Counted from the stretch's first letter, positions 18,532-29,127 are shown. The stretch: DNA of 64,000 bases from Lancefieldella parvula (GCA_023300185.1 CP097092.1:1178001-1242000), one strand, 5' to 3'. Translations and numbers: made by a program. Notes: a model not told the origin generated them from the sequence alone.

Positions 18532-19581
18532 ATGCCCCTGAATGATTCACCTGATAGAAGACAAGGCTCCTACGGAGATCCTGCAATGCGTCGTCGTCCC
18601 CCACAAAATGGCCGTCCTCCTCGTGATGGCGGTATTTCTGATAGGCAGGCAAGACGTCGCAAGAGAAATACCCTTGGTTCGCAGGCCATTCTTTTTAAGA
18701 GACAGTCTCTACTACATCGCATTGATTCTCGTACAAGAACCTATATTGTTATTGGACTGGCGGTTATTGCAGCACTTTTACTGGTCTTTATTGTGTCAAG
18801 CTGCGTGCGCGGTTGCGCTAAAGAATCTACTCCAGAGGTAGAGACCAACTCCGTTGATTCTCGTGTTGCTGTGGGAACTTCAGAGGAGCTGACTAAAGCC
18901 CTGGCGGCTAAGCTAGATCAGAACAAAAACCTTGCATGGATTGCAGAACACGCTGATAAATACAACGATAAAAGCCTCATTGAGCTAGCACTCGCCCACC
19001 CTGAGGCTATTGATTTTGTTGCAAACTATCCCGATTCTGACGGCAAAGCCAAAACCTACGACGATTCAATCACCAAAGGCACAGCTCCTCAGCTTTATAC
19101 CTGGGACTCTAGATGGGGCGGAGTCTCGTATGCTGGTTCTGTCATTGCCACCAAGGGCTCTGGTCCCACTGCACTCTCTATGGCATACATGGGACTTACT
19201 GGAAAGAACAACTGGACTCCAGCAGATATTGCGAGCGCTGTTGAAACGGCCAAGGCAACGGACACCGACTCTGGAATGAACAGATCATTTCTCGAGAAGA
19301 ACTTAGCAAACCTTGGTCTTACCGCTGAGAGCTATAACATTTCTGCCGACAATATCACCACGCTTCTAGATGCTGAAACCTTCCTGCTTGTTGAGGTTAA
19401 GGGCAATAAGCTGAGCTCTGATGGCGATCACTGGATTTTGGTAACCAGCAAGAACGATGACGGCACCGTAAATGTCCACGACCCTCTGTCCCCTGAGGTA
19501 AGCGCACGTCCATGGGCGGCAGAAACTATTGCCAGCGCTGCAAATGCCCTGTACACCGTGACGGTAAAGGCTGCTGAGTAA
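18532..19581 (+). CDS. Membrane-anchored C39-like (papain-fold) protein with Cys-to-Ser active site
   Basis: 349 aa from ATG 18532 (GGAGG 5 bp upstream). A basic N-terminus (1-65), one membrane segment (about 71-90), then an extracytoplasmic domain of Peptidase_C39-like type at about 185-345: WDSRWGGVSYAGSVIATKGS, GPTALSMAYMGLTG, DGDHWILVT and NVHDP. The His and Asp of a papain-like site are present (His300, Asp317), but the position usually held by the catalytic Cys in the GCGPT motif is Ser210 (TCT, 19159-19161). It may be inactive and bind peptide or glycan, or the base may be wrong. Target unknown; it is transcribed alone. Confidence 0.7.
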   Translation: MPLNDSPDRRQGSYGDPAMRRRPPQNGRPPRDGGISDRQARRRKRNTLGSQAILFKRQSLLHRIDSRTRTYIVIGLAVIAALLLVFIVSSCVRGCAKESTPEVETNSVDSRVAVGTSEELTKALAAKLDQNKNLAWIAEHADKYNDKSLIELALAHPEAIDFVANYPDSDGKAKTYDDSITKGTAPQLYTWDSRWGGVSYAGSVIATKGSGPTALSMAYMGLTGKNNWTPADIASAVETAKATDTDSGMNRSFLEKNLANLGLTAESYNISADNITTLLDAETFLLVEVKGNKLSSDGDHWILVTSKNDDGTVNVHDPLSPEVSARPWAAETIASAANALYTVTVKAAE

Positions 19582-19585
19582 AAAA

Positions 19586-19614
19586 CCCAGCATCCACAAA
19601 AAGTGAATGCTGGG
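19586..19614 (-). terminator. Terminator of the phosphoglucomutase gene
   Basis: A 12-bp stem with one mismatch (19586-19597 with 19603-19614) followed on the minus strand by TTTTTT. It lies between two convergent genes. Confidence 0.8.
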
Positions 19615-19617
19615 CAG

Positions 19618-19636
19618 GACGGGTTTCTCGCCAAAG
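19618..19636 (+). repeat. GGGTTTCTCGCC word (copy 3), intergenic
   Basis: Exact repeat of the 19-mer at 17840-17858, between the terminator hairpin and the phosphoglucomutase stop codon. Confidence 0.75.
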
Positions 19637-19672
19637 AATTGCGTGGAAAAACGTTTTAGAGGTAAAGGCGAA

Positions 19673-21394
19673 CTATGAAAGCACCTTCTGTGCAGCCTCG
19701 ATAAGCTCTGCAACGCGAGCCTCGGCCTCTTCGCGAGTAGCGCCATTGGCAAAGAGATAGGCTTTGACCTTAGGCTCAGTGCCCGATGGGCGGAAGATGA
19801 CCTTGTTGTCTCCCTCAAGCCTATACTCAATAACGTTGGATGCTGGCAGCGTCTGAGGAGCCTCTTTCTGCAGGCCCGAAACGCGAGGCATTTCTGCGCA
19901 CTCAGCATAGTCTGTTACGCCAACAACCTTGTAATTGCCCACCATTTCCAGTGGATTCTTACGCAGACCGCTCATAATCTCAGCCATCTTTGCAGCGCCC
20001 TCAGCACCTGGATAAGCAGCGTTAACAACGCCATTGAGATAGTAGCCGTAGCGCTGGTACAGAGCATCCATTGCCTCGTAAAGATCCATGTTGCGAGCAG
20101 CATACCAAGATGCCATCTCTACGCAAAGCATGGTTGCAACAATAGCGTCCTTATCGCGAGCATGCGTACCAACAAGATAGCCATAGGACTCCTCAAAGCC
20201 CATGAGGAAGCGATCCTCCTCGCCGGCATCCTTGAGCTGGTCAATTTGGTCGCCGATGTACTTGAAGCCCGTGAGCACGCGGCGCATCTCAAAGCCGCGG
20301 GCACGTGCCAGGACGTCAGGCATAGCGGAAGATACGATAGTAGAAACGGCTACCTTATCCTGGGGTTTCTCGCCACGCTCTTCTGCCATGGTAAGAAGCC
20401 AGTCCATTAGCAGGACGCCCATCTCGTTGCCGGAAAGCAGCACGTAATCACCGTTGTGAGGGATTGCGGTGCCCATGCGATCGGCGTCAGGGTCAGTCGC
20501 AACCAAAAGGTTTGGCTTTACCTTATCCGCAAGCTTGAGGCCCAGCTCAAGCGCCTCGCGGAACTCTGGATTTGGATAAGAACACGTTGGAAAGTTTCCG
20601 TCTGGCTCCGCCTGCTCTGGAACAACATCGACGTCATTGACGCCAATCTCCTTGAGGATGCGCGTGACGCACTCCATACCTGTACCGTTGAGCGGCGTGT
20701 ATACAACCTTGTAGCCGTCGGCAGCCTTAAATCCTGGAATGGAAACGCGCTTGATAGCCTCAATGAAGTTGTCCAGCACCTCTTCTGGCGTCCAGACAAT
20801 CAGGCCCTTCTCCAGACCCTCTTCAAAGTCCATAGGCTTGACGTCAAAAGGATTGACGCGCGCGATATTTGCAGAAATCTCTGCTGCAGCCTCATCGGTA
20901 ATCTGACCGCCGTTATCGTTGTATACCTTGTAGCCGTTGTAAGGCGCAGGGTTGTGACTTGCGGTAAGCACAATACCTGCGGAAGTCTTGAGATAGCGGA
21001 CGGCAAACGAGAGCGTTGGAACAGGCTCGATACGTGGATAGACATATACGCGGATGCCATTAGCTGCCAAAACGCCAGCTGCAACCTTCTGGAAATCCTC
21101 ACCCTTAAGGCGAGAATCCCTTGCAAGAGCCACCGTTGGATTCTCGTAGTGAGCGTTGAGGTAATCCGCAAGTCCCTGGGTTGCCTGGGCAACAACGTAG
21201 ACGTTCATGCGATTAGTGCCAACGCCAATGGTGCCGCGAAGACCAGCAGTACCAAAAGCAAGCGAACGATAAAATGCGTCGTAGAGCTTATCTTCTGCTT
21301 CTGGTTTAGCAAGCTCTCCGAGCTCTTTTACCAGGTCTTCTTCGATGACGTTTGCACGCCAGGACTCAAATGTTTCCATAACTTTTGCATCCAT
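19673..21394 (-). CDS. Phosphoglucomutase / phosphomannomutase
   Basis: 573 aa from ATG 21394 (GGGAG 5 bp upstream); the frame extends 4 codons to a TTG. Alpha-D-phosphohexomutase fold with the phosphoserine loop TASHNPAPYNGYK, the metal loop DPDADRMG, the sugar-binding loop GFEESYGYL and the phosphate loop RPSGTEPKVKAY. It interconverts hexose 1- and 6-phosphates, feeding dTDP-glucose and wall-glycan synthesis. Length and motifs match the bacterial PgcA type. A copy of the GGGTTTCTCGCC word lies inside the gene at 20363. Confidence 0.92.
   Translation of the reverse strand: MDAKVMETFESWRANVIEEDLVKELGELAKPEAEDKLYDAFYRSLAFGTAGLRGTIGVGTNRMNVYVVAQATQGLADYLNAHYENPTVALARDSRLKGEDFQKVAAGVLAANGIRVYVYPRIEPVPTLSFAVRYLKTSAGIVLTASHNPAPYNGYKVYNDNGGQITDEAAAEISANIARVNPFDVKPMDFEEGLEKGLIVWTPEEVLDNFIEAIKRVSIPGFKAADGYKVVYTPLNGTGMECVTRILKEIGVNDVDVVPEQAEPDGNFPTCSYPNPEFREALELGLKLADKVKPNLLVATDPDADRMGTAIPHNGDYVLLSGNEMGVLLMDWLLTMAEERGEKPQDKVAVSTIVSSAMPDVLARARGFEMRRVLTGFKYIGDQIDQLKDAGEEDRFLMGFEESYGYLVGTHARDKDAIVATMLCVEMASWYAARNMDLYEAMDALYQRYGYYLNGVVNAAYPGAEGAAKMAEIMSGLRKNPLEMVGNYKVVGVTDYAECAEMPRVSGLQKEAPQTLPASNVIEYRLEGDNKVIFRPSGTEPKVKAYLFANGATREEAEARVAELIEAAQKVLS
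20363..20374 (+). repeat. GGGTTTCTCGCC word (copy 4)
   Basis: Exact 12-mer, preceded by G, in the phosphoglucomutase gene, where it encodes GEKP on the minus strand. Confidence 0.7.
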
Positions 21395-21499
21395 AATGAC
21401 TCCCAAACCTCAAACAGCTCTCTGTATTTCTTAGTAAAAGATACTACGCGTATTTTAAGCGAAAAATAACAGATGATTTGGGACATTATGTATGAACTT

Positions 21500-21612
21500 G
21501 CCCGCTCTTCGGTAAGTGGAGGGTGGTACGGGCTGCGGGTGCGCTGCTCGAAGTCACGCAAGGCCGAGAGGCGCCTCCGGGAAACACGCGTGGCCGAGCA
21601 CCCACGAGTTCT
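21500..21612. other. GC-rich structured intergenic element
   Basis: In the 300-bp gap between phosphoglucomutase and rlmKL lies a very GC-rich block with pairing arms in order: GGGT (21537-21540), GCTC (21546-21549), CACGC (21555-21559), then GCGTG (21588-21592), GAGC (21596-21599), CCC (21601-21603). A long irregular hairpin would form. It lacks the GGAAGGAAGCA-type loop of SRP RNA and the RNase P and tmRNA landmarks. I do not recognise it; either strand could be transcribed. Confidence 0.35.
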
Positions 21613-21707
21613 TGATGTATTTTCTTTTCCCCAACCATTTGGCGAGAAAAACATGGGAAAATGTTGCACTAGTATGTATTCAATTCCTACGGGCGAAAGG
21701 TGTCCCG

Positions 21708-23997
21708 ATGTCTCAAGAACTTGAGTTCTTTGCAACATGTCCAAAAGGCTTTGAGAAGCTTCTTGCACAGGAGCTTGATGGCCTGCGCATCAAAAAGGTG
21801 CGCCCTCTTGGCGGACAGGTTGCGTTTTACGGCTCACTTGGCCGATGCTTACCGTGTCTGTTTATGGTCTCGCCTCACGTCTCGCGTCATTTTGGTGCTT
21901 GATCGCGTTGGCGCTGCAACTTCAGACGCTCTCTACGAAGACCTCTCCCACATTGCTTGGGAAGACCATATTGGTCCGCATGCCACCATTGCAGTCAGCG
22001 CTCACGGCACAAATGACCAGCTCAGAAACACCAACTTCATTGCTGTCAGAACAAAAGACGCAATTGTAGACCGACTTGCAGCAAAGCGCGGAAGCCGTCC
22101 TATGGTCAACACGCTTGCACCTGACGTAACTATTGTCGTGCGCGTCTCACGCAACCGCGCCACAGTTGGCATTGACCTTGCTGGTGAAGCGCTCTTTAAG
22201 CGCAGTCTGACTGGCGGTCGAGGGCCGGCACGTGAGTTTGCGCCGCTCAGGCTGGACTACGCTGCTGCCCTTCTGTACCTGCAGGCGCAAACTGCCGCGA
22301 GTGCACCGCTCTTCTCGCCAGACGCGCCGCTGCCGGCGCTGCTGTTCCCGGGAGCAGGCGCGCTTGCACAGGAGGCAGCGGGCATGGCGCTGGACGTGGC
22401 GCCGGGCATTCTGCGCGCTCGCTGGGGCATGACGGGTTGGGCTGGCCACGACGACGATGCCTGGCAGGATTTGCTGGCCGAGGCCGATGAACGTGCCGAG
22501 AAGGGCCAAGAGCGCCAGGTCACACTCTATGCAGCAGACCCTCGCCCAAAGGCCAAGGAGGCTGTGCTTTATACGCTTCGTGCAGGCGGTCTCAAGGCTG
22601 ACGTGCAGTTCTTGGCCGCTTCTGAGCTGCTAAAACATGCAGAGCACTTCACGGGCATTGTTGCCGATCTCTCGTGGACCAAAGAAGAGCCCACACTTCA
22701 GGGCTCTGCTTACTCCACGCTTGGACTTTTTGCGGGACAGGCAAGCACGCTTCTTACCAGCGATACAAATACCGATACGGTACTCAGAGCAACTCCATCG
22801 CAGACACTTTCTGTCTACGTGGGCAACTCCATTGCCACCATGCGCTCCTACCCTGCCGCAATCGCAGAGGAAGCAGGTGGCGGCGAAGCTGATGCCACTG
22901 CACCTGCAAGCAACTCCGAGCTCATCTCGGTTCCTGCAGGTCCCACTGTCATGGTTAACAACCAGCCAGTAAGCGTACTGGTTCCTGCATCAGATCAATT
23001 TGCCGCACGCCTTGCTAAGGTGGCCAAGCAACGCGCTAAGTGGGCTCGTAAAAACGACGTCTCGTGCTACCGCGTATATGACGCTGACCTGCCCGATTAT
23101 GCCGTCAGCATTGACATCTACAAGGGCGCCACAAAGCCAACTACCTGGCTGCAAATCTCTGAGTACGCTGCATCTAAAGAGATTGATCCAGACCTTGCAA
23201 AGCGTCGCCTCCTAGACGTCCTAGCTCTGGCTCCTCGCATTCTAGGCGTACCCAGCTCAAACGTAAATCTACGAACAAGAACGCGTGCAAAGGGTGGCTC
23301 TCAGTACTCTGACGAGGGCAGCGCTGCCGACAACTCCAGAAAAGAAATGTTGCTCATCGATGAGGGCGGCCTACTCTTTGAGGTCAACTTTGCATCCAGA
23401 CTGGACTGTGGAATCTTCCTGGATCACCGCGATACACGTGCAGAAATTCGTGAGCTCATGAAAAGCGCCGGACCTGCTAAGAGCTTCCTCAATCTCTTTG
23501 CCTACACAGGTACCGCTACCTGCTACGCAGCAGATGGTGGTGCACTTCACTCCACAACCGTTGACCTCTCCAAACCTTCGCTTGAGTGGGCCAAGCGCAA
23601 CATGAAGCGCAACGGTTTTGACGGAGAGGAGCACGAGTTTGTCCAGGCAGACGTCCTGTCTTGGATTACCGAGATGCGTCATACCAAAAATCGCTGGAAC
23701 GTCATCTTCTGCGACGTCCCCACCTTCTCCAACTCATCGCGCATGAGGCAAAGCTCGTTTGATGTCCAGAGAGATCACGCTGAGCTTATCATTGGCATTT
23801 CTCGCCTTCTGACTCGCGGCGGCGTTGCCATTTTCTCGTGCAACCTGCGTACCTTTAAGCCAGATGTCGAGAAAATCCAGCGAGCTGGCGTCGACATTGA
23901 AGACATAACAAGTGAAACTATTCCGGAGGACTTCTCAAGAAATCAGAAGATTCACCACGCATATAAAATCTCGAGAAAACCGCGGGAAAATGAGTAA
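21708..23997 (+). CDS. rlmL: Bifunctional 23S rRNA methyltransferase RlmK/RlmL, frameshifted
   Basis: A THUMP domain at the N-terminus (MSQELEFFATCPKGFEKLLAQ), then a RlmL-type methyltransferase region, then a RlmK/RlmI-type domain (LDCGIFLDHRDTR, KSFLNLFAYTGTATCYAA). These methylate G2445 (m2G) and G2069 (m7G) of 23S rRNA, E. coli numbering. One extra G near 21840-21843 separates the first 44 codons from the rest; removing it gives 762 aa. The first methyltransferase half looks atypical: I cannot find its NPPYG motif, and the stretch around 22300-22500 is rich in Ala and GC. Start ATG 21708 after AAAGGTG. Confidence 0.8.
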
Positions 23998-24040
23998 ATT
24001 TTTCCGCTTGCAGACAAAATAAGTACGTTTGTACATTCGT

Positions 24041-24054
24041 CTAGTTATAACTAG
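24041..24054. promoter_or_regulatory. Perfect 14-bp palindrome before kup
   Basis: CTAGTTATAACTAG, 60 bp before the kup start and inside its likely promoter (TTGTAC lies just upstream at 24029). A regulator site is plausible; no regulator is identified. Confidence 0.4.
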
Positions 24055-24113
24055 GTATATGGACTAACATATGATGACGAACTGAACCGATCATCTGTTG
24101 AGAGGATTAATAG

Positions 24114-26398
24114 ATGAATACAAGTAAAGCTGCATTTCATGCGCTTTTCTCTAAGGACAAAGCCAAGAAATCAACTGGCATTCCTCTAAGTGCTGGCATG
24201 GTACTGGTTACCCTTGGCATCGTCTACGGTGACATTGGCACCTCTCCAATGTACACCATGAAGGCAATTATCGCTGGTAATGGTGGACTTCTTACCATGA
24301 GCACCGATGTTGTTCTGGGTGCTCTGTCCCTCATTATCTGGACGCTGACACTCATTACAACCGTTAAATACGTCATGGTTGCAATGAAGGCAGACAACCA
24401 CAATGAGGGCGGAATCTTTGCGCTCTACAGTTTGGTTAAAAAGTGCGCCAAATGGCTGATTATTCCTGCCATGATTGGTGGCGCAGCTCTTCTTGCTGAC
24501 GGTATTTTGACCCCAGCTGTTACAGTAACCACCGCTATTGAGGGTTTGCGTACTATTCCTGCAGCTCATGCTATTATTGGTGATAATCAGCACATTGTTG
24601 TCATGATTACCATCATCATCCTCTGCACCCTCTTTGCCTTACAGAAGGCAGGTACTTCTACCATTGGTAAGGCCTTTGGCCCTGTCATGACGCTTTGGTT
24701 CTTGTTCTTGGGTGCCATGGGTGTTATGAACATGCTTGCTGACATTAGCGTTGTTCGAGCTCTTAACCCAGTCCGCGGCATTCTGTTCCTCTTTGATGGC
24801 AAGCTCAATGCAGCTGGTCTCATGGTTTTAGGTAGTGTCTTCCTTTGTACCACTGGTGCAGAGGCGCTTTATTCTGACATGGGCCACGTTGGCAAGAGCA
24901 ACATTTACGTAAGCTGGCCTTTTGTTAAGGTCTGCTTGATTCTGAACTACCTTGGACAAGGCGCATGGCTCATCACCAACCACACCGACGACCGAGCTTC
25001 AACGCCATCAAAGACCTCAATCCTTTCTTTGAAATGCTTCCTGGTCAGCTTAGACCATTTGCCGTTATTCTCTCTGCGCTTGCTGCAATTATTGCCTCTC
25101 AGGCACTGATTACCGGCTCTTACTCCATTGTCTCTGAGGCTATTAAGCTTGACCTTATGCCTCACATTAAGATTAACTACCCTTCCACAACAAAGGGCCA
25201 GATTTACATTCCACTTGTAAACAACATCATGTGGGTTGGCTGCATTGGCGTTGTACTTCTCTTCCAGAGCTCTGAGCACATGGAAGCAGCGTACGGTCTT
25301 GCAATTACCGTTACCATGCTCATGACCTCAATCTTGCTCTACACCTACCTGGCTGTTATCAGAAAGCGCCTATGGGCGGCCATTCCATTCATTCTTTTCT
25401 TTGGTGCTATCGAGGCTATGTTCTTCTTCTCAAGCCTTACCAAGTTCTTCCACGGCGGCTACTTTACCGTTCTTATGGCTACCGCAATCTTTGTTGTCAT
25501 GTTTGTCTGGCGTCGCGGTACCGCTGTTGAGAGGACGCAGAGCGTTTATCTCCCCGTAGATAAATACATTGACCAGCTCCGTAGCTTGAGCCACGATGCG
25601 GACTATTCAACTCTCGCTGATAACCTGGTCTTTTTGACCAATGACTCTTCATTTGACAAGCTAGACCGAGACATCCTTTATTCCATCTTGGATAAGCGTC
25701 CAAAGCGCGCAAAGGCCTACTACTTTATTAACATCTCGCTGACAGACGATCCAAATACCCGTGAGTTTATCGTCAATGACTTTGGTACAGACTTCCTGTT
25801 CAAGATCACCCTGCGTCTTGGCTTTAGGGTAAACCAGCGTATTAACACCTATCTGTATCAGATTGTTGGTGACCTGATTAAGAACAATCAGCTTGCTCCA
25901 CAGAATCACAAGTATTCCATTTACAAGGAGCACTCCGAGATTGGTGACTTTAGATTCTGTCTGCTACGTAAGGTACTAGCTCCAGAGACTGACATCAACG
26001 GTTTTGACGCTCGTTGCCTTGAGCTCAAGTACTTTATTCGTCGCATCTGCGGATCTCCTGCTCGTTGGTATGGTCTTGAGAACTCCAACATTGTCTTTGA
26101 GTACGTTCCTCTGTTCTCCAAGGTTAAGCGCGGGCAGAAGCTTACTCGTATCACGCTTGATGACGCAGCTCAGACGGGTTCTATGCCACTTGTCGAGGCT
26201 CCTATGAAAGAGCGTATTGCAGAGATTGAAGAAGATGAAGATATCTTTGCAGAAGCGCTGCACAAGGAGCGCGTTGAAAACGCAGCTACTGTTGCAGACT
26301 ACGTTGGTGGCGATACCGCTAGCTTCCGTCCTCTTAAACTTGACGAAGAAGAGGTCGATGAAGATGTCTTTGAGGAGCAACAAGACACCAATCACTAG
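24114..26398 (+). CDS. kup: KUP-family potassium transporter, frameshifted
   Basis: K+ uptake permease. The N-terminal motif GIVYGDIGTSPMYTMKA is diagnostic of KUP/HAK/KT proteins, followed by about 12 membrane segments and a cytosolic C-terminal domain. A one-base deletion near 24999-25004 (GCTTCAAC, where GCTTTCAAC is expected) breaks the frame between HTDDRA and FNAIKDLNPFF. Restored length is 761 aa, longer than usual because of an acidic tail of about 100 residues (EIEEDEDIF, EEEVDEDVFEEQQ). Start ATG 24114 after GAGAGGA. Monocistronic, with its own terminator. Confidence 0.88.
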
Positions 26399-26430
26399 GC
26401 CTAGTGCGTAGTAGTTTTACTTCTCACAAC

Positions 26431-26463
26431 AAAAGCCGACAGATTGTATCTGCCGGCTTTTTC
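26431..26463 (+). terminator. Terminator of kup
   Basis: Arms AAAGCCG-CAGA and TCTG-CGGCTTT around loop ttgta, followed by a T-run. Confidence 0.9.
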
Positions 26464-26534
26464 TTTAAACCATATGCCTCGAGCAAAACTTTAAAGCGAA
26501 AACTCTGAAACGTTACGTTTCCAGCACCAAGTGC

Positions 26535-27438
26535 TTACTCCCCCAGTGCCCACGTTAAGAATCGCGAGAAACCCGCCTCATCGTTAGTCAAAGTGATATA
26601 AGCTGCAGCCTCAAAATCTTCACGACGAGCGTTAGCAACTGCCGTACCCATTCCTGCGGCGGAAAGCATAGCAACGTCATTAAGCGAATCGCCAAAAGCT
26701 GCAGCATTATCCGTTGAAATGCCAAGATGATTGCAGAGCCACTGAAGCGCTGCGCCCTTAGAAGTTCCTTCAGCCAGGATTTCCATTCCCATACTCATGG
26801 AAGCTGTGCCACTGAGTCCCTTTACCGAAGCTACAGCATCTGCTACAAGTGCCTGGTACTTCTCGCCTTCTGCAACAGACCAATAGGAACCAAGTCGCTC
26901 AATGGTAGTTACACTATCAATAAACTCCTCAACGCTTTGGTCAAAGGGAGTACGCGAGCGTTGCATAAATGCCGCATGATCTGCGGGAATACCCAGCTGA
27001 GAGATAAGATTGTGCCTTGAGCGCTCCAGATAAACGCCACCGTCTGCAAAAATATCAAAAGTGACAGGATAGGTCCTTAAGCTTTTGATACAACTCAAGT
27101 GCCTGCTCCTTGGTAACAGTAGACTCGTGCAGTACCGTCTGAGTAGAAAGATCTCTGATAACAGCACCGTCACAAGAAACCACATACTTAGAAGCAGGAT
27201 GATTCACAACCTCTTTTGGCAGCACGTTAAACGCGCGTCCAGAACAAGGAACAAAGGGAATATCTAGCTCAGCCAGGCGATCCAACATTGCCATATTTTT
27301 GGCATCAAGAGATTTATCAGTATGCAAAAACGTCTCATCCATATCGGAAAAGACAATATCTACTTTCAGATTTGATACATCTTGATTGAGCCAAGACTGC
27401 TTTTGAGCAATGAGTTCTTCAGTTGAAAGCTCTGACAA
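26535..27438 (-). CDS. Cof-type HAD hydrolase, frameshifted
   Basis: Haloacid-dehalogenase phosphatase of the Cof/IIB type: DMDETFLHTDKSL (nucleophile motif I), PCSGRAFN (motif II), a cap domain, then KGAALQWL (motif III Lys) and FGDSLNDVAML (motif IV). One extra base near 27068-27072 splits it; the joined protein is about 300 aa. Substrates of this family are small phosphorylated metabolites and cannot be told from sequence. It follows the ACT-domain gene by 12 bp, so the two are probably co-transcribed. A copy of the GGGTTTCTCGC word lies inside it at 26564. Confidence 0.85.
26564..26574 (-). repeat. GGGTTTCTCGC word (copy 5)
   Basis: 11-mer in minus orientation within the HAD gene, encoding GFSR; the twelfth base differs (G). 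Confidence 0.65.
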
Positions 27439-27450
27439 AACACTACCCCT

Positions 27451-27738
27451 TTAAGGACGATACATAAACGTGAAGACCTCTTCACGCTGCATGTTAACCT
27501 GTACACCAAGCTTTTCTGAGACGGTATCAAGACGCTCTTTGAGGCTCAAGAAAGACTCGGCATCCTGAAGTTCAACCAGCATGGTCATGGTAAAAATACC
27601 AGATAGAATAGTCTGTGCAATATCTAAGATATTTGCATTTGATTCAGCCAAAGTGGTAGAAATTGCTGCAACAATTCCTGGAGCATCGCTGCCCAAAACA
27701 GTAACAACAGCACGATTTGCAGATGTTTCTGAAGCCAT
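27451..27738 (-). CDS. ACT domain protein (UPF0237 type)
   Basis: 95 aa, a single ACT domain (VVTVLGSDAPGIVAAISTTLAESNANI... pattern, with the DxPGI ligand loop), the size of UPF0237 proteins. Such stand-alone ACT proteins bind small ligands, often amino acids; their partner is usually a DUF711-type gene immediately downstream. Here the downstream gene is a HAD phosphatase instead, an atypical pairing. Ligand unknown. Confidence 0.85.
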   Translation of the reverse strand: MASETSANRAVVTVLGSDAPGIVAAISTTLAESNANILDIAQTILSGIFTMTMLVELQDAESFLSLKERLDTVSEKLGVQVNMQREEVFTFMYRP

Positions 27739-27775
27739 AATTTCCCATCTCTTGAACGGATGGGTTAATTATAAG

Positions 27776-28276
27776 CTACGCTTTTCCAATTTCTACGCCA
27801 TAGCGCGAACTAAACACCTTTTGAATCTCGTCAACGGTGCAATTAAGTGCCGTAATAAGCTCGTAAAGACCGCGATTACTGGCCATCTTAAAAATTCTCT
27901 CGTGAGAAACAGGTGGTTTCTTGTTGAGCGAACGCGCCTTATCAATACGAGCTCTAAATGTTTTAGCAATACTAATGGAGTCTTTACAAGAACCTTCTCT
28001 GATGGCATGTCTAAAGTGAGATTCTTCAAGAGAGGCGTTGTGGATGTGAAAGGTAATGAGTTCAATTTGAGGATATATATCAACAAGATTTGTAGCCTCA
28101 TCACGCGTCATAAGATCGCGTAGTCTGAATTCTTGATCAAGAGGAAATACAATCTGAACAGGATGTTTTTGCCCAATAGGAGACAAAACGTAGGCCGGAG
28201 TAGGCTCCGAAACTACATTTTCAACAAGACATACGCCCTGACCTGGGTGAACGCAAAACTCGCCAACAGCTCGCAT
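27776..28276 (-). CDS. CarD family transcription regulator
   Basis: 166 aa from ATG 28276 (GAGAGGAG 7 bp upstream). The N-terminal part (VGEFCVHPGQGVCLVENV) is the Tudor-like CarD/TRCF RNA-polymerase interaction domain; the rest is helical and should bind DNA at the -10 edge. Proteins of this type stabilise the open promoter complex, with wide effects on rRNA and stress genes. It is single-copy in this window and 37 bp upstream of the ACT-domain gene. Confidence 0.8.
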   Translation of the reverse strand: MRAVGEFCVHPGQGVCLVENVVSEPTPAYVLSPIGQKHPVQIVFPLDQEFRLRDLMTRDEATNLVDIYPQIELITFHIHNASLEESHFRHAIREGSCKDSISIAKTFRARIDKARSLNKKPPVSHERIFKMASNRGLYELITALNCTVDEIQKVFSSRYGVEIGKA

Positions 28277-28331
28277 AACACCACTCCTCTCGGATAACAA
28301 TAGTATATCATGAGAAGGCGTGTTTTAAGCC

Positions 28332-28367
28332 AATGACCTGCAACTTTATAACTTGTCGCAGGTCATT
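28332..28367. terminator. Hairpin between cyclophilin and carD
   Basis: A perfect 10-bp stem (28332-28341 with 28358-28367) and 16-nt loop. No T-run follows on either strand, so terminator function is uncertain. Confidence 0.4.
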
Positions 28368-28398
28368 CAATAACATAACAATATTTTATATAAGGAAT

Positions 28399-29112
28399 CT
28401 AATCAATCATTGTGATGGACTCAATGACTGGTTGCTCTGAAGCAGGGATGGTTCCATTTGAATCGGTTGGGGTTACGCCTTTACAAATTGCATCGACAAC
28501 GTCCATTCCACTTGTCACCGTGCCAAATGCAGCGTAATTTCCATTCAGAGTTGAGTTGTCTGCCTGCATGATAAAGAACTGTGAGCTTGCAGAGTTTGGA
28601 TCTTGGGCGCGTGCCATGGAAATAGTTCCACGTGTATGCGAGATGTTATTCTCGACACCGTTTTTGGTAAACTCGCCCTTGATTTTATTCTCGGATCCAC
28701 CCGAGCCATTGCCCTTAGGATCTCCACCTTGAATCATGAAGCCGTCAATAATGCGATGGAACGTAAGGCCATTATAGAAGCCTGACTCGGCAAGATGAGC
28801 AAAATTAGAAACCGTAATAGGCGCAACGTTTGCGTTAAGGGTTGCCTCGATAGTGCCGTAATCCTTCACCACAATACGAACATGGTGAATGCCCTTTGCA
28901 TACGGGTCATCCGCTGCTACAGAATCAATGTAGCCCTTGTTTTGTGAGCTCTGAGACTGCGTCTGTTGCGTCTGCTGCGTCTGCTGCGATTGCGAGTTTG
29001 CTTGAGGTTGAGACTTATCAGCACCCCTCATAAGAGAGAAGAATATTGCTCCTACCGCAAGCACAACAATAACAATAACACCATACAGTCGGCGATTCTT
29101 TGTTTGAAACAC
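28399..29112 (-). CDS. Membrane-anchored cyclophilin peptidyl-prolyl isomerase
   Basis: 237 aa. An N-terminal membrane segment (about 10-28), a Gln/Ser-rich linker (QQTQQTQQTQSQSS), then a cyclophilin domain: FHRIIDGFMIQGGDP (catalytic Arg), SMARAQDPNSASSQFFI and FGTVTSGMDVVD. It should help fold proteins outside the membrane. It lies 15 bp downstream of the tannase-like lipoprotein gene and is likely co-transcribed with it. Confidence 0.9.
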   Translation of the reverse strand: MFQTKNRRLYGVIVIVVLAVGAIFFSLMRGADKSQPQANSQSQQTQQTQQTQSQSSQNKGYIDSVAADDPYAKGIHHVRIVVKDYGTIEATLNANVAPITVSNFAHLAESGFYNGLTFHRIIDGFMIQGGDPKGNGSGGSENKIKGEFTKNGVENNISHTRGTISMARAQDPNSASSQFFIMQADNSTLNGNYAAFGTVTSGMDVVDAICKGVTPTDSNGTIPASEQPVIESITMID

Positions 29113-29127
29113 GCTATGTCCTCCCCT

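Noticed and set aside
20456..21469. 337-codon ORF antisense to phosphoglucomutase
   Set aside because: A shadow of a real gene with clear motifs on the other strand; no family resemblance.
21500..21612. GC-rich element as SRP 4.5S RNA
   Set aside because: The conserved tetraloop and asymmetric-loop sequence of SRP helix 8 is absent on both strands.
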